A stretch of 64,000 bases of DNA from Edaphovirga cremea (GCF_003332275.1 NZ_QOVA01000001.1:124001-188000), one strand, 5' to 3'; shown: positions 29,295 to 40,020, counted from the stretch's first letter. Translations and numbers: made by a program. Notes: generated by a model from the sequence alone, not told the origin.

Positions 29295-32036
29295 TTACTG
29301 TTTCGGTGTGAAACGCAGCAGTCTGTTGGCGTTGGTGACCACCGTAATTGACGACAGCGCCATTGCTGCCCCGGCAACCACCGGGCTAAGCAGTGTACCC
29401 GTCAGAGGATAAAGCACCCCGGCAGCGATAGGAATACCGATGGTATTGTAGATAAATGCCCCCAGTAGATTCTGTTTCATATTCCGCAGTGTTGCTTTCG
29501 ATAGCGCGACGGCGTCAGCCACGCCGTGAAGGCTATGGCGCATCAGGGTGATCGCGGCCGTTTCTATCGCCACATCACTGCCACCGCCCATGGCGATACC
29601 GACATCGGCTTGCGCGAGCGCGGGGGCATCGTTGATGCCATCACCAATCATCGCCACCTGACGACCTTCCGCCTGCAATTGCTTGATGGCCGCCGCTTTT
29701 CCATCAGGTAAAACACCGGCGATCACCCGATCTATTCCGGCTTCTTTTGCAATGGCCTGTGCCGTGCGTTCGTTATCGCCTGTCAGCATCACCAGCTTAT
29801 AGCCTTGTTGATGCAGGCGTTTCAGTGCGCTGACGCTGTCCTCACGCAGTGGATCGCGAATGGAGAATAGCGCGGCGATACGGCCATCCACAGCGAGCAA
29901 TACCGGCGTAATGCCTTTCTCCGCCTGTAGTTGCAGCAGTTCATCGACCTCACTGCTGTCGATATTTTGTTGCGTCATCAGTGCGCTATTACCCAGCAAC
30001 ACGCGGTGCGCAGCGATTTCACCACTCACGCCAAGGCCACCGAGGGTACGGAACTCCTGCACCTGAGGTAAGGGCAGATCCTCCGCCCGCTGCATGATGG
30101 CGTGCGCCAGTGGATGGTTCGAACCTTTCTCCAGTGCAGCCGCCAGGATTAATGACTGTTCCTCCGCGTTCTGATTGAAAGTATGAATAGCCACCACTTT
30201 GGGCTGCCCTTCGGTCAGCGTGCCGGTTTTATCAAAAACCAGAGTATCAAGCGTACTGGCTTTTTGTAGGGCATCAGCATCACGAACCAGCACACCAAAT
30301 TCAGCCGCACGGCCTACACCAGAAATAATCGACATGGGTGTAGCCAAACCCAAAGCGCAGGGACAGGCGATAATCAGCACCGTGGTTGCTACCACAAGCG
30401 TATAAACCAACTGCGGTTGGGGTCCGAAGATGTACCAGATCGCACCGCTGAACAGGGCAACCAACACCACCGCAGGCACAAATACGGCTGAAATCCGATC
30501 CGCAAGCTGACCGATTTCCGGTTTACTGCTTTGCGCCTGACGTACCAGTTTGATAATGCGCGCCAGCGTAGTCTGGCTGCCAATCGCATCGGCACGAAAA
30601 AGTACGCTGCCATCTTTGACGATGGTACCTGCGTGGACGGCGTCACCGGTGGATTTCCGCTGTGCGATCGGTTCCCCGGTCAGCATCGCTTCATCCATCC
30701 AAACGTCACCCTGCAGGATTTCGCCATCAACCGGTACGCGATCGCCGGTCGTCAGGCGCAGCGTCATACCTCGTTTCACCTCGGCCAGCGGTACGTCACG
30801 TTCGCCGCTGTCTTCGACTATGCGGGCAGTCGGTGGCGTAAGATCGAGTAATCGCTCAAGCGCTTTGGAAGATCGCTGACGTGCCCGTTGTTCCAGCGCA
30901 TGGCCCAGATTGATCAGGCCGATAATCATCGCACTGGCTTCGTAGTAGAGATGACGGGCCTCATGAGGAAAAACATCAGGCCAGAGGTTCACGGTAATGG
31001 AGTAAAGCCAGGCCGCACCTGTTCCGAGCGCCACCAGTGTGTCCATGGTGGCGCTGCCATTTTTCAGGCTCATCCAGGCATTTCGGTAGAAGTGATTACC
31101 GGCGAGAATCATTACTGCCAGCGTAAGAATGCCCACAATCAGCCATGGGATCCGGGTTTCAGGCGTCAACGTCATGCTGCCGCCAAACAAACCCCAGGCC
31201 ATCAGTGGAATACCTACCGACAGACCTAGGGCGGCCTGCCAACTGAAACGACGCATGTTTTGTTGTGCCGTTTGCTGCTGGCGTTCACGACGCTCGGTCT
31301 CATCCTGAATGATTTCTGCGCCATAGCCCGCTTTCTCTACCGCGCTAATCAGCGCCTGATGATCCACAGCACCCATAACCAGGGCGCTGCGTTCAGCAAG
31401 ATTAACCCGTGCCTGCTCAACGCCCGCGACACCTTGTAACGAGCGCTGGACTTTAGAAACACAACTTGCGCAGCTCATACCATTGATCAGTAACTGAACC
31501 GTATCGTCGTCTTCAGTTGCATCAATTGCTTTTGCCGGAACCGTAGAAGATGCCGCTGCCTGAGGTTCCGGAGTGGAGGAGGCAGAATAGGTCAGCGGCT
31601 CAGATTTTGGGGATAACGCTCCCGTTGCCAGCGTGGCCTCATAGCCCGCCTGTACGACGGCATCGATCAGCGCCTGCGGATCGGCATCGCCATAAACATG
31701 TGCGGTAGTCAGTTCAACATCCGCCGCCACAACGCCAGAAACGGCTTCAAGGGCTTTTTGGGTTGCACCGGTGCAATGCCCACAGCTCAAACCTGCAAGT
31801 TGCAGTTCGATATCGGGGTGCGTTGCTACCTGAGCATGATAACCCGCCTGTTCAACGCTGCTGATGAGATCCTCAGGCGTTGCGGAGCCTGACACTTTGG
31901 CATAACGGACATTGACTTCAGCCTGCTCAACGTCAGCACGGGCTTCCAATGCTTTTTTGACCCGTTGAGCGCAATTCATGCACGACAATCCTTGCAGTGC
32001 GAGTAACCTGGTTTTAGATACAGCAGTATTGGACAT
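29295..32036 (-). CDS. copA: CopA, Cu(I)-exporting P1B-type ATPase with three metal-binding domains
   Basis: Pumps Cu(I) out of the cytosol. From ATG 32036 (AAGGAG eight bases upstream) the product is 913 residues, longer than the 834 of E. coli. The extra length is a third N-terminal HMA domain. The CxxC sites are Cys19/22 (CMNC), Cys85/88 (CGHC) and Cys189/192 (CASC). Eight helices, the transport motif [13 protein letters not shown], phosphorylation site [10 protein letters not shown], an HP motif (SNHPLAHAI) and hinge [20 protein letters not shown] are intact. Divergent from cueR with the CueR operator between them. Confidence 0.96.
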   Translation of the reverse strand: MSNTAVSKTRLLALQGLSCMNCAQRVKKALEARADVEQAEVNVRYAKVSGSATPEDLISSVEQAGYHAQVATHPDIELQLAGLSCGHCTGATQKALEAVSGVVAADVELTTAHVYGDADPQALIDAVVQAGYEATLATGALSPKSEPLTYSASSTPEPQAAASSTVPAKAIDATEDDDTVQLLINGMSCASCVSKVQRSLQGVAGVEQARVNLAERSALVMGAVDHQALISAVEKAGYGAEIIQDETERRERQQQTAQQNMRRFSWQAALGLSVGIPLMAWGLFGGSMTLTPETRIPWLIVGILTLAVMILAGNHFYRNAWMSLKNGSATMDTLVALGTGAAWLYSITVNLWPDVFPHEARHLYYEASAMIIGLINLGHALEQRARQRSSKALERLLDLTPPTARIVEDSGERDVPLAEVKRGMTLRLTTGDRVPVDGEILQGDVWMDEAMLTGEPIAQRKSTGDAVHAGTIVKDGSVLFRADAIGSQTTLARIIKLVRQAQSSKPEIGQLADRISAVFVPAVVLVALFSGAIWYIFGPQPQLVYTLVVATTVLIIACPCALGLATPMSIISGVGRAAEFGVLVRDADALQKASTLDTLVFDKTGTLTEGQPKVVAIHTFNQNAEEQSLILAAALEKGSNHPLAHAIMQRAEDLPLPQVQEFRTLGGLGVSGEIAAHRVLLGNSALMTQQNIDSSEVDELLQLQAEKGITPVLLAVDGRIAALFSIRDPLREDSVSALKRLHQQGYKLVMLTGDNERTAQAIAKEAGIDRVIAGVLPDGKAAAIKQLQAEGRQVAMIGDGINDAPALAQADVGIAMGGGSDVAIETAAITLMRHSLHGVADAVALSKATLRNMKQNLLGAFIYNTIGIPIAAGVLYPLTGTLLSPVVAGAAMALSSITVVTNANRLLRFTPKQ

Positions 32037-32112
32037 AATGATCTCCTTGCCGGATAAAATTTGTTCAAAAGAGTTGACCAACTGGCCTTATTTCACTAGT
32101 TATAGAGGTTAA

Positions 32113-32133
32113 ACCTTCCAGCAAGGGGAAGGT
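32113..32133. promoter_or_regulatory. CueR operator in the copA promoter
   Basis: Dyad ACCTTCC-N7-GGAAGGT between copA and cueR. On the copA strand it starts within a -35 TTGACC (complement of 32131-32136) and fills the long spacer typical of MerR-type promoters. The whole element looks the same as the E. coli copA promoter. Confidence 0.93.
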
Positions 32134-32146
32134 CAAGGGGGGAGTA

Positions 32147-32566
32147 ATGAATATTAGTGATGTTGCCAAAAAAACCGGTTTAACCAGCAAAGCGATCCGT
32201 TTTTATGAGGAAAAAGGGCTGGTTACCGCGCCGTTACGCAGTGAGAATGGCTATCGTAGCTACGGCGCAAAACATATCGAAGAATTGACCTTATTGCGTC
32301 AGGCGCGTCAGGTGGGTTTTACTCTGGATGAGTGCCGCGAACTCGTCGCGTTATTTCATAATCCCGATCGTCACAGTGCTGATGTGAAAGCACGTACTCT
32401 TGAAAAAGTGGCTGAAATTGAGAATCATATCAGTGAACTTAACGCCATGCGGCTACAGTTATTGGCGCTGGCGGAACAGTGTCCGGGGGACGAGAGTGCT
32501 GATTGCCCGATCATTAATAATCTTGCTGGCTGTTGCCATACCACAGTGAAACCCGATACGCATTAA
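32147..32566 (+). CDS. cueR: CueR, MerR-family Cu(I)-responsive activator
   Basis: Senses Cu(I) and activates copA by untwisting its overlong promoter spacer. It has 139 residues (E. coli 135). The MerR winged-helix N-terminus ([20 protein letters not shown]) is followed by a coiled-coil dimerisation helix. The Cu(I)-binding cysteines are Cys112 and Cys120 in [11 protein letters not shown], the same spacing as E. coli CueR. The tail has an extra CC pair and His, seen in many CueRs. A GGGGGAG ribosome site precedes the ATG. Confidence 0.95.
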   Translation: MNISDVAKKTGLTSKAIRFYEEKGLVTAPLRSENGYRSYGAKHIEELTLLRQARQVGFTLDECRELVALFHNPDRHSADVKARTLEKVAEIENHISELNAMRLQLLALAEQCPGDESADCPIINNLAGCCHTTVKPDTH

Positions 32567-32595
32567 GCGATCGGGCTTTCTGAACGAGCTAAAAA

Positions 32596-33069
32596 TCAGG
32601 AATTATTGGCACTGCGAGGCGTGATGGCGCGCACTTGCAGCGTTATGCCGTCGACATCCACCACTTCAACTTCATCGCCAACACTCAGGTTATCTGAGGA
32701 CTTAACCCGCCAACTGCTGTCACCGATGCGTACACGGCTGTAACCGTTACGCTGTGGCTCAAGCAGTGTGGCTTTTATTCCTACCAATTGACGCCCGCGC
32801 TGATTAAGTGCCCTTGGCGGTTTACCCGCGACCTTACGATGTGTCAGCCAATACCACCAACCTATGGCGGCAACCAGTGTGAGCACACCAAAACTCAATG
32901 CCTGCCACTCCCAGACAAAGGGGACAAGCCACACCAGAAGGCCCACTGTCATCGCCGCGACGCCACTCCACAACAAGTAACCACTGGCACCCAGCATTTC
33001 CGCCATCAGCAGAATGCCGCCGAGCGACAGCCAGAACCAGTGTGGGTTTGTGGCAAATTCCTCAAGCAT
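32596..33069 (-). CDS. ybbJ: YbbJ, NfeD-family membrane protein
   Basis: 157 residues, with an N-terminal cluster of two to three membrane helices (FWLSLGGILLMAEMLGASGYLLW...) and a C-terminal soluble OB-fold (NfeD) domain from about residue 95 (LVGIKATLLEPQRNGYSRVRI... VGDEVEVVDVDGITLQV). NfeD proteins partner with SPFH/stomatin proteins. The start lies two bases after the qmcA stop, which supports an obligate qmcA-ybbJ membrane-microdomain pair. Confidence 0.92.
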   Translation of the reverse strand: MLEEFATNPHWFWLSLGGILLMAEMLGASGYLLWSGVAAMTVGLLVWLVPFVWEWQALSFGVLTLVAAIGWWYWLTHRKVAGKPPRALNQRGRQLVGIKATLLEPQRNGYSRVRIGDSSWRVKSSDNLSVGDEVEVVDVDGITLQVRAITPRSANNS

Positions 33070-33071
33070 GA

Positions 33072-33977
33072 TTACTTGCCTTTCGTCTCTTTCAGCAATT
33101 CGGCGATGCCACCAATTGAGCCAATCAGATTACTGGCTTCAAGCGGCATCATGATGACTTTACTGTTATTGGATGAGCCAATTTTTTGCAGTGCATCGGT
33201 ATATTTCTGCGCGACAAAGTAATTGATAGCCTGAATATTCCCGGCAGAAATAGCGTCCGAAACCATCTTTGTCGCCTGCGCTTCCGCTTCCGCCGCACGT
33301 TCACGCGCTTCGGCCTGCAAGAATGCAGACTGACGCTCACCTTCCGCTTTCAGGATTTGCGACTGTTTTTCACCTTCAGCACGCAAGATGGCAGCCTGAC
33401 GCACACCTTCGGCCTCAAGAATATCGGCACGCTTGGTTCGCTCTGCCTTCATCTGGGCGTTCATCGCGGAAATAAGTTCAGCCGGTGGGCGAACGTCACG
33501 GATTTCGATACGGGTGATTTTTACGCCCCACGGATTGGTGGCTTCATCGACGATATGCAGCAGGCGGGTGTTGATGCTGTCACGCTGTGAGAGCATTTCA
33601 TCCAATTCCATTGAGCCAAGTACCGTACGGAAGTTCGTCATGGTCAGGTTAACAATCGCCTGTTCCAGATTACTGACTTCATAGGCAGCGCGAGCCGGAT
33701 CAATGACCTGAATAAAGCACACTGCGTCAATGGCGACGTTGGCGTTGTCGCGCGAGATAATCTCCTGGGAAGGGATATCCAGCACCTGCTCCATCATGTT
33801 GATTTTACGACCGACACGATCCATAAGGGGCACAACAATATTTAACCCTGGCATCAACGTTTTCGTATAACGACCAAAACGTTCAACGGTCCATTGATAA
33901 CCTTGAGGCACAATTTTTAGGGTGGAAACCATCAAAATCAGCGCTAATGCCACAATAATGGGAATGACGGTAAACAT
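33072..33977 (-). CDS. qmcA: QmcA, SPFH/stomatin-family membrane protein
   Basis: 301 residues from ATG 33977 (AGGAG nine bases upstream); E. coli QmcA is 305. One N-terminal membrane helix ([17 protein letters not shown]) is followed by the SPFH domain ([21 protein letters not shown] ... [17 protein letters not shown]) and then a long Ala/Glu/Gln-rich coiled coil ([20 protein letters not shown]). In E. coli it is linked to membrane quality control around FtsH/HtpX. The frame is open 47 codons further upstream, but that segment has no SPFH character. Operon with ybbJ. Confidence 0.95.
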   Translation of the reverse strand: MFTVIPIIVALALILMVSTLKIVPQGYQWTVERFGRYTKTLMPGLNIVVPLMDRVGRKINMMEQVLDIPSQEIISRDNANVAIDAVCFIQVIDPARAAYEVSNLEQAIVNLTMTNFRTVLGSMELDEMLSQRDSINTRLLHIVDEATNPWGVKITRIEIRDVRPPAELISAMNAQMKAERTKRADILEAEGVRQAAILRAEGEKQSQILKAEGERQSAFLQAEARERAAEAEAQATKMVSDAISAGNIQAINYFVAQKYTDALQKIGSSNNSKVIMMPLEASNLIGSIGGIAELLKETKGK

Positions 33978-34142
33978 GGTAAAACTCCTGTAAGTGACTA
34001 TCCGCAAGTATGCGCCATACCGTACCAAATATTTGTGGGGTGTGAGTGATATCAGCGCTAATCTATATACTACAGGATCGCAGCGATTCGTGCCGGAAAT
34101 GGCAATCTCGTTGTGCAAAAAGAGAGGTTGTCAGGTTGGGAG

Positions 34143-34182
34143 TAAAAAAGTGGCGTGGGTTGGAACGCGCCGGTTCCAACCC
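34143..34182 (-). terminator. Probable terminator after cnoX
   Basis: Perfect ten-base arms GGGTTGGAAC (34157-34166) and GTTCCAACCC (34173-34182). On the minus strand the hairpin is followed after ACGCCAC by six T. Confidence 0.55.
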
Positions 34183-34200
34183 AAAACAGAACAAATAGAA

Positions 34201-35058
34201 TCAGTACAGTAAGGAATAGAGCTGACGACGGTATTTGGCGGCCAGTGCATCACCGGTACCCAGCGCAGCGAGAATATCCATCAACGTTTTGCGGGCGCTT
34301 CCATTGGCTGCAGCAAGATCTTTCTTCAGATGGCTAATCAGAAGCTCCAGCGCTTCTTCATTTCGCCCCACCTGATGCAGTTGCAGACTCAATTGCACCG
34401 CCAGCTCCACATTCTGCGGATCCTGTTCCAGTTGCTGCTGCAGCAGTTGAATTTCCGGCGTGTCAGCCGCCTGTTTCAACAGTTCAATCTGCGCAATCAG
34501 CCCCTGATAACGGGTATCGCGGTCTTGCAACGGAACAACAGCCAGCACAGCCTCGGCCTCTTCAGTCCGGTTCAGTAATATCTGCGCTTCTGCCAGCATA
34601 AAGCCGATTTCGCTGTTCTGATGGCTCAACTGCCAGGCATCTTTCAGCAGGGGCAGGGCCTCAAGCACTTTGCCTTCCTGCATCAGTTCAGCCGCTTCGG
34701 CAGCTTTGAGTTCTTCAGGTTTCGGCAGCACTTTTTCCAGCAGGGCGCGCACGGCTTCTTCGGGTTGTGGCCCCTGGAAACCATCCACCGGTTGACCATC
34801 TTTAAATAAATAGACGGTAGGAATTGAACGCAGTCCAAACTGTGACGCAACCATTTGCTCGGCGTCGCAATCGACTTTGGCCAGAATAAATTGCCCGGCA
34901 TATTCGACCGCCAATTTTTCCAGCACGGGTGTCAGTTGCAGGCAGTGCTGGCTGCGATCCGACCAGAAGTAAAACAGCACCGGAAGGACCTTTGACTGCT
35001 CCAGTGTCTGGTGCAGGTTGGCTTCGTTAATCTCTACAATTGTGGGTTGTGCAAGCAT
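34201..35058 (-). CDS. cnoX: CnoX (YbbN), thioredoxin-fold chaperedoxin
   Basis: Holdase protecting proteins from hypochlorous acid and passing them to GroEL/DnaK. It has 285 residues from ATG 35058 (E. coli 284). The thioredoxin domain spans residues 1-110; its redox motif is degenerate ([12 protein letters not shown], one cysteine only), as in E. coli CnoX, so it is not a classical thioredoxin. TPR-like helices fill residues 115-285 and the protein ends [15 protein letters not shown]. An ATG at 35073 adds five residues; the chosen start follows GAGAG. Stands alone between qmcA and ybbO. Confidence 0.95.
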   Translation of the reverse strand: MLAQPTIVEINEANLHQTLEQSKVLPVLFYFWSDRSQHCLQLTPVLEKLAVEYAGQFILAKVDCDAEQMVASQFGLRSIPTVYLFKDGQPVDGFQGPQPEEAVRALLEKVLPKPEELKAAEAAELMQEGKVLEALPLLKDAWQLSHQNSEIGFMLAEAQILLNRTEEAEAVLAVVPLQDRDTRYQGLIAQIELLKQAADTPEIQLLQQQLEQDPQNVELAVQLSLQLHQVGRNEEALELLISHLKKDLAAANGSARKTLMDILAALGTGDALAAKYRRQLYSLLY

Positions 35059-35175
35059 GACGTTATCTCTCATCCGTTTTAACGGTAGATGGGGGCAGCT
35101 TTTTCTGCTTCAACCCCCAGAGGCTGACTGATACAACTTACATCGCGTTTTTGCGAGTATTATCAACAGCCTGAC

Positions 35176-35952
35176 TTATGAATGGCCGCGCAATAGTTTG
35201 TCGAGCGCCCGACCCGGCAGAATTCGGCGCAAGATACTTAAACTGTGTGCCACCAACGTTATCGGGTAGCGGAGTTTGGCCTTGGGACTCTCCAAAGCAT
35301 GGCGCAGTTTGGGCAATATGGCGTCTGGCGGTAAGGTAAACCGTGCTGCAATACCTGGATTACTTACCGGTTTGTCCGATTGGGACTGATTGACGTTGTC
35401 CGTGAAATTACTGCTGATTGGACCCGGTTCAATCAAACTGACCTGAATACCGGTGCCATGCAGTTCCATGCGCAGCGTATCAGACCAGGCTTCAAGCGCA
35501 TATTTGCTGGCGGCATAGGCACCGCGCCCTGGCGTACTGACCAACCCCATCACAGAACTGGTTTGAATGATCCGGCCTTCGCCATGCGGCAACATGGCGG
35601 GCAACAGCAATTGGGTCAATTGATGGGTGCCGAACAGGTTACTGGCGAACTGTCTTTCCAGTTGCTGACGGCTGATAGTGTTGAGCGGGCCGTATGCGCC
35701 GTAGCCAGCATTGTTAAACAAACCATAGAGGCGACCAGAGGTAAGCTCAATGACCTGGGCGGCGGCACGCTCGACGCTGGCGCTGTCATCGAGATCCAAC
35801 AGAATCCCTTCCAATCCCAATTGCTGCATATTTTCGACGTCCTGCGCTTTACGGCAGGCGGCCAATACCCGATAGCCTCGATTCCTGAGATCCTGTGCGG
35901 CAACAAGACCGATTCCTGACGAGCAACCGGTAATTAAAACTGCTTTTTGCAT
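35176..35952 (-). CDS. ybbO: YbbO, SDR-family NADP-dependent aldehyde reductase
   Basis: 258 residues from ATG 35952. Short-chain dehydrogenase hallmarks: cofactor motif TGCSSGIG near the N-terminus, NNAG, catalytic Ser in TSSVMG and YxxxK in YAASK. E. coli YbbO reduces medium- and long-chain aldehydes with NADP(H). The frame is open to an ATG at 35991, which would overlap the tesA stop by 11 bases and match the older E. coli annotation. Either way tesA and ybbO are coupled. Confidence 0.92.
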   Translation of the reverse strand: MQKAVLITGCSSGIGLVAAQDLRNRGYRVLAACRKAQDVENMQQLGLEGILLDLDDSASVERAAAQVIELTSGRLYGLFNNAGYGAYGPLNTISRQQLERQFASNLFGTHQLTQLLLPAMLPHGEGRIIQTSSVMGLVSTPGRGAYAASKYALEAWSDTLRMELHGTGIQVSLIEPGPISSNFTDNVNQSQSDKPVSNPGIAARFTLPPDAILPKLRHALESPKAKLRYPITLVAHSLSILRRILPGRALDKLLRGHS

Positions 35953-35980
35953 AACTTTACCTGATAGGTGACCCGTTTTA

Positions 35981-36619
35981 TTAAGACTCATGTTTTACTA
36001 AGGGTAAAAGTCGCTCAGACATCCAGCCTGCGATAAATGCCTGGGCATCGCGGTTGGGATGAAGTCCGTCATCCTGCATCCATTGGGGCTTGATCGCAAC
36101 CTGCTCCATAAAAAATGGAATCAGGGGGATGTCGTACTGTTTCGCCAGCGCCGGATAGAGGTCGTAAAACGCCTCGCCATAACGACGGCCATAATTGGGC
36201 GGCAAGCGAATTTGCATCAAGAAAGGCTGGGCATCCGCTTGCTTGACCAATGTAATTATTTTACCGAGGGTTTGCTGGATATCCTGCGTTGGAAAACCGC
36301 GCAGCCCGTCATTGGCACCCAGTTCGATCATTACCCAGCGTGGTTGATGTTGTTTCAGTAGCGCAGGCAGGCGAGCCAGTCCTTGTGCGGTTGTGTCGCC
36401 GCTGATGCTGGCATTGACCACTTTGGGTTGCGAGGGATCCTGCTGCCATTTTTCAGACAGCAGTGTCGGCCAGGAATTGGCGACGGGCAGGCGATAACCA
36501 GCGCTCAGGCTATCACCAAGAATAAGTAATGTATCAGCAGCAACTGCACGTAAACTGAATAATCCCAATAGCAAAAGGAAGGGAAGATGCCAGCGGAAAA
36601 CGTTCTTGAAGTTCATCAT
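35981..36619 (-). CDS. tesA: TesA, periplasmic acyl-CoA thioesterase I / lysophospholipase L1
   Basis: Multifunctional SGNH esterase in the periplasm. It has 212 residues from [17 protein letters not shown], the same signal-peptide start as E. coli, cleaved about residue 27 (LRAVA|ADTLL). Catalytic Ser in GDSLSAGYR, the block III residues in LGANDGLRG, and Asp/His in DDGLHPNRDAQ are intact. The 5' end overlaps the ybbA coding region head to head by 33 bases, as it does in E. coli, so each promoter must lie inside the other gene. Confidence 0.96.
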   Translation of the reverse strand: MMNFKNVFRWHLPFLLLLGLFSLRAVAADTLLILGDSLSAGYRLPVANSWPTLLSEKWQQDPSQPKVVNASISGDTTAQGLARLPALLKQHQPRWVMIELGANDGLRGFPTQDIQQTLGKIITLVKQADAQPFLMQIRLPPNYGRRYGEAFYDLYPALAKQYDIPLIPFFMEQVAIKPQWMQDDGLHPNRDAQAFIAGWMSERLLPLVKHES

Positions 36620-37273
36620 CTTAATAAACACGTCGGTGAGGGTGATCATCGTCTCTCCATCCTTACCGGAGTCGAGCTGGTTGTCAAACCCGCGCAGACG
36701 ATTGCATTGATTGGTGAATCGGGATCAGGCAAGTCAACCTTGCTGGGAATATTGGCCGGGCTGGATGATGGCAGTGAAGGCGACGTTGCATTGCTCGGGC
36801 AATCGCTACCGGAAATGGATGAAGAAGGTCGAGCCGCTCTGCGGGCACAAAATGTGGGTTTTGTGTTTCAGTCATTCATGCTGGTGCCTACTCTCAATGC
36901 ATTGGAGAACGTACAACTCCCGGCGCTGCTGCGCGGCGATAGCGATGCCAGCAGCCGTGAACAGGCAATCCAACTCTTGCAGCAACTTGGATTGGGCGAA
37001 CGGTTGAGCCATCTTCCCGCCCAGCTTTCTGGCGGTGAGCAGCAGCGTGTTGCATTGGCGCGGGCATTTAGTGGTCGACCAAAGGTGCTGTTTGCCGATG
37101 AGCCTACGGGTAATCTCGATCGTCAGACGGGCGAACGCATCGTCGACTTACTTTTTTCACTGAACCGCGATTTTGCCACAACGTTGATTTTGGTGACTCA
37201 CGATGAGCAACTGGCAGCGCGTTGCGAACGGCGCTTACGTCTGCGTGACGGAAAATTGTGGGAGGAAGCATGA
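36587..37273 (+). CDS. ybbA: YbbA, ABC transporter ATP-binding subunit
   Basis: 228-residue ATPase, the E. coli length. Walker [11 protein letters not shown]-loop ([10 protein letters not shown]), signature [14 protein letters not shown] and Walker [13 protein letters not shown] are all intact. It is of the LolD/MacB-like lineage that works with FtsX-type permeases. It is the partner of YbbP, whose start overlaps this stop (ATGA). The substrate is unknown; proximity to TesA has led to proposals of a lipid- or toxin-related export role. Confidence 0.94.
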   Translation: MPAENVLEVHHLNKHVGEGDHRLSILTGVELVVKPAQTIALIGESGSGKSTLLGILAGLDDGSEGDVALLGQSLPEMDEEGRAALRAQNVGFVFQSFMLVPTLNALENVQLPALLRGDSDASSREQAIQLLQQLGLGERLSHLPAQLSGGEQQRVALARAFSGRPKVLFADEPTGNLDRQTGERIVDLLFSLNRDFATTLILVTHDEQLAARCERRLRLRDGKLWEEA

Positions 37274-39702
37274 TTTGGCGGTGGTTTTGGCGGGAGTGGC
37301 GCTCTCCGTCGCTACTGATTGTCTGGCTGGCATTGACGTTGGCGGTGGCCTGCGTGCTGGCATTGGGGACGATCAGCGATCGGATGGAGAAAGGCCTGAG
37401 CCAGCAGAGTCGGGATTTTATGGCGGCAGATCGCGTTTTGCGCGCCTCTCATCCGGTACCTGAAGGCTGGCTTCTGGATGCGCGTCAGCAAGGATTAGCA
37501 GTCAGTCGGCAACTGAGTTTTACGACAATGACTTATGCGGGTGACCGACCACAATTAGCTCAGGTCAAGGCCACCGATCAGGCTTATCCTCTGTATGGTC
37601 AATTGGAAACCCGGCCTGTGGGTCTCAGGGCTGAACCGGGAACGGTGTTGGTTGCACCGCGCTTGATGGTTCTTCTTAATGTCAAAGTCGGCGACATGCT
37701 GGACGTCGGTGATACGACGCTGCGTATTTCGGGAGAGTTGATTCAGGAGCCGGACTCAGGTTTTAACCCATTTCAAACCTCGCCCCCCATTATTATCAAT
37801 TTGGCTGACGCAGAAAAAACCGGGGCGATACAGCCCGGTAGCCGACTGACATATCGCTATATGTTTGCTGGCAGCGCCAACAATATTGAAGAATATGGTT
37901 CCCGTCTGGCTCCACAGCTGAAACCCGGCCAGCGCTGGTACGGAATGGAAGAGTCCGGCGGTGCGCTGAGCAAGTCTTTACAACGCTCGCAGCAATTCTT
38001 ACTGTTATCTGCGCTCTTGACGCTTTTGCTCTCCATTGCTGCCGTTGCGGTTTCAATGGGTCATTATTGCCGTAGTCGATATGATCTGGTGGCGGTTCTG
38101 AAAACGCTCGGCGCGGGGCGTAAGGCATTGCGCCAACTGATTATCGGTCAGTGGGTGGCGGTTTTATTACTGGCGGCGGTATGTGGCAGTATGATCGGTT
38201 TGGCCTTTGAAGCCGTATTAATGCGTCTGCTCGCCCCTGTTTTACCTGCCGCACTGCCAGAAGCGGGTGCATGGCCATGGGTCTGGTCAATGGGATCACT
38301 GGTGCTGATATCGCTGTTGGTCGGGATGCGGCCTTATAAGCAACTGCTGGCAACGCAACCTCTGCGGGTGTTACGCCGCGACGTAGTGGCTAACGTCTGG
38401 CCTCTACGTTATTACTTACCGGCTATTTTACTGATTGTTGTGGGGCTGCTGGCGGCGTTGGTGGAGGGGAGCGCGCTGCTTTGGGCCGTGTTGGCGGGGA
38501 TCGTGGCCTTGGCATTGTTGCTGGGAGGGATCGGCTGGGGAGGCCTGCTGCTTTTACGGCGTTTAACCGTCAGGAAACTTGCTTTACGTCTGGCAATAAA
38601 CCGTCTCTTACGCCAACCGTGGGTCACACTGAGTCAGTTAGCAGCCTTTTCTCTCTCTTTCATGCTACTGGCTTTATTATTGGTTATGCGCGGTGATTTA
38701 CTCGATCGCTGGCAGCAGCAACTTCCTCCTGAGAGCCCGAATTACTTCCTGTTGAACATGACGCAAGAGCAAGTTCCGCAAGTGGAACATTTCCTACAAC
38801 AGCGTCAAATTCAGGCTGGCACGTTCTACCCGATTGTCCGGGTGCGATTGACGCAAATCAACCAACAGATCGCTACAGAGCGCGTGCGGGAAGACGATCC
38901 TGGCGGTGAAGCGGTTAATCGCGAACTGAATCTGACCTGGCAGGAAAATCTGCCAGAACATAATCCGTTGGTCGCGGGAACCTGGCCACCAAAAGCGGGT
39001 GAAGTGTCAATGGAGCAGGGAATTGCCGATCGCCTTGGCCTGAAAATAGGCGACACGCTGACATTCAGCGGCGATACGCAGGATTTCAGCGCCAAAGTGA
39101 CCAGCTTGCGAAAGGTTGACTGGGAAAGTTTGCGACCGAATTTCTACTTTATTTTTCCTCCCGGTGCACTGGATGGACAGCCGCAAACCTGGCTCACCAG
39201 TTTCCGGTATCAGGGCGATGACGCAATGTTGGCGCAATTGAATCGCCAGTTCCCGACGCTGAGTCTTTTGGATATTGGCTCGATCCTCAAGCAAATTGGT
39301 CAGGTATTGCAACAGGTTAGCAGGGCGCTTGAAGTGATGGTTGTTCTGGTTCTGATCTGCGGTACGTTATTGCTGCTGGCGCAAATTCAGGTTGGTATGC
39401 GACAGCGACGTCAGGAGTTGGTTGTTTACCGCACACTCGGCGCGAGTAAAAAGTTACTGCGGGGAACGCTATGGTGCGAATTTGCTGTGTTAGGGCTGGT
39501 GGCCGGTATTGCGGCGGCTGTTGGGGCAGAGGCTGCATTATGGTTATTGCAAACCAAAGTCTTTGAATTCAATTGGGAACCAAACTTTATCCTTTGGTGG
39601 TTGCTCCCTTTACTCAGCGCGATATTGCTTTCCTTGTGCGGTGGTTGGCTTGGAGTGCGATTATTGCGGGGGAAAGCGCTATTCCGAGGATTTGAAGGTT
39701 AA
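37270..39702 (+). CDS. ybbP: YbbP, FtsX-like ABC permease
   Basis: 810 residues from ATG 37270 (GGAGG upstream; E. coli 804). One N-terminal helix (LLIVWLALTLAVACVLALG) is followed by a periplasmic MacB-PCD-like domain, two FtsX-type four-helix blocks (around residues 250-440, then the C-terminal SRALEVMVVLVLICGTLLLL and following), and a second large periplasmic domain between them. The start codon overlaps the ybbA stop by four bases, so YbbA2-YbbP2 is the likely complex. In E. coli K-12 an Rhs element lies beyond; here the hok array begins just downstream. Confidence 0.94.
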   Translation: MIWRWFWREWRSPSLLIVWLALTLAVACVLALGTISDRMEKGLSQQSRDFMAADRVLRASHPVPEGWLLDARQQGLAVSRQLSFTTMTYAGDRPQLAQVKATDQAYPLYGQLETRPVGLRAEPGTVLVAPRLMVLLNVKVGDMLDVGDTTLRISGELIQEPDSGFNPFQTSPPIIINLADAEKTGAIQPGSRLTYRYMFAGSANNIEEYGSRLAPQLKPGQRWYGMEESGGALSKSLQRSQQFLLLSALLTLLLSIAAVAVSMGHYCRSRYDLVAVLKTLGAGRKALRQLIIGQWVAVLLLAAVCGSMIGLAFEAVLMRLLAPVLPAALPEAGAWPWVWSMGSLVLISLLVGMRPYKQLLATQPLRVLRRDVVANVWPLRYYLPAILLIVVGLLAALVEGSALLWAVLAGIVALALLLGGIGWGGLLLLRRLTVRKLALRLAINRLLRQPWVTLSQLAAFSLSFMLLALLLVMRGDLLDRWQQQLPPESPNYFLLNMTQEQVPQVEHFLQQRQIQAGTFYPIVRVRLTQINQQIATERVREDDPGGEAVNRELNLTWQENLPEHNPLVAGTWPPKAGEVSMEQGIADRLGLKIGDTLTFSGDTQDFSAKVTSLRKVDWESLRPNFYFIFPPGALDGQPQTWLTSFRYQGDDAMLAQLNRQFPTLSLLDIGSILKQIGQVLQQVSRALEVMVVLVLICGTLLLLAQIQVGMRQRRQELVVYRTLGASKKLLRGTLWCEFAVLGLVAGIAAAVGAEAALWLLQTKVFEFNWEPNFILWWLLPLLSAILLSLCGGWLGVRLLRGKALFRGFEG

Positions 39703-39842
39703 GTCGTCGTGACAAGATTCATCAGTCATTAAGTCATGATGAAGTAAACGAGGGTGAGTTGTCGCCAAGTCAGTACCGCTATACTGGCTGCGGGTGCTTG
39801 AAACTGTCTGTTTTGAGCGCAGATGTGGTGAAAGGCAGGCAG

Positions 39843-39899
39843 AAAAAAGCCCCAGACTGACTCTAAATCAGAATGAGGCTCTCTCATAATGCATGAACA
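39843..39899 (-). ncRNA. Sok-like antisense RNA, copy 1
   Basis: Complementary to the toxin-mRNA leader, covering the mok start and its GAGG ribosome site. On the minus strand: -35 TTGCAT, 17-base spacer, -10 TAACAT (complement of 39905-39910), then about 57 nt ending in a hairpin (AGCC...CTGA / TCAG...GGCT) followed by six T. Boundaries are inferred from these signals. Confidence 0.72.
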
Positions 39900-40020
39900 C
39901 CATTATGTTAGCCTCTTAACAGCAGCAATGCAACGGAGGTTAAATGCCGCAAAAGCTGGTTATCTGGGGGCTGTTCGTGGTGTGTTTCACGATCCTGGCC
40001 TTCACCTGGATGGTGCGTGA
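39889..40020 (+). CDS. Mok-like overlapping reading frame, copy 1
   Basis: 43 codons, starting ATG CAT GAA CAC, overlapping hok in another frame and stopping inside it. In hok/sok systems translation of mok is what Sok blocks, and hok translation depends on it. The same frame is open in all three copies with the start 55 bases before hok, which supports a real regulatory ORF rather than chance. Confidence 0.65.
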   Translation: MHEHHYVSLLTAAMQRRLNAAKAGYLGAVRGVFHDPGLHLDGA

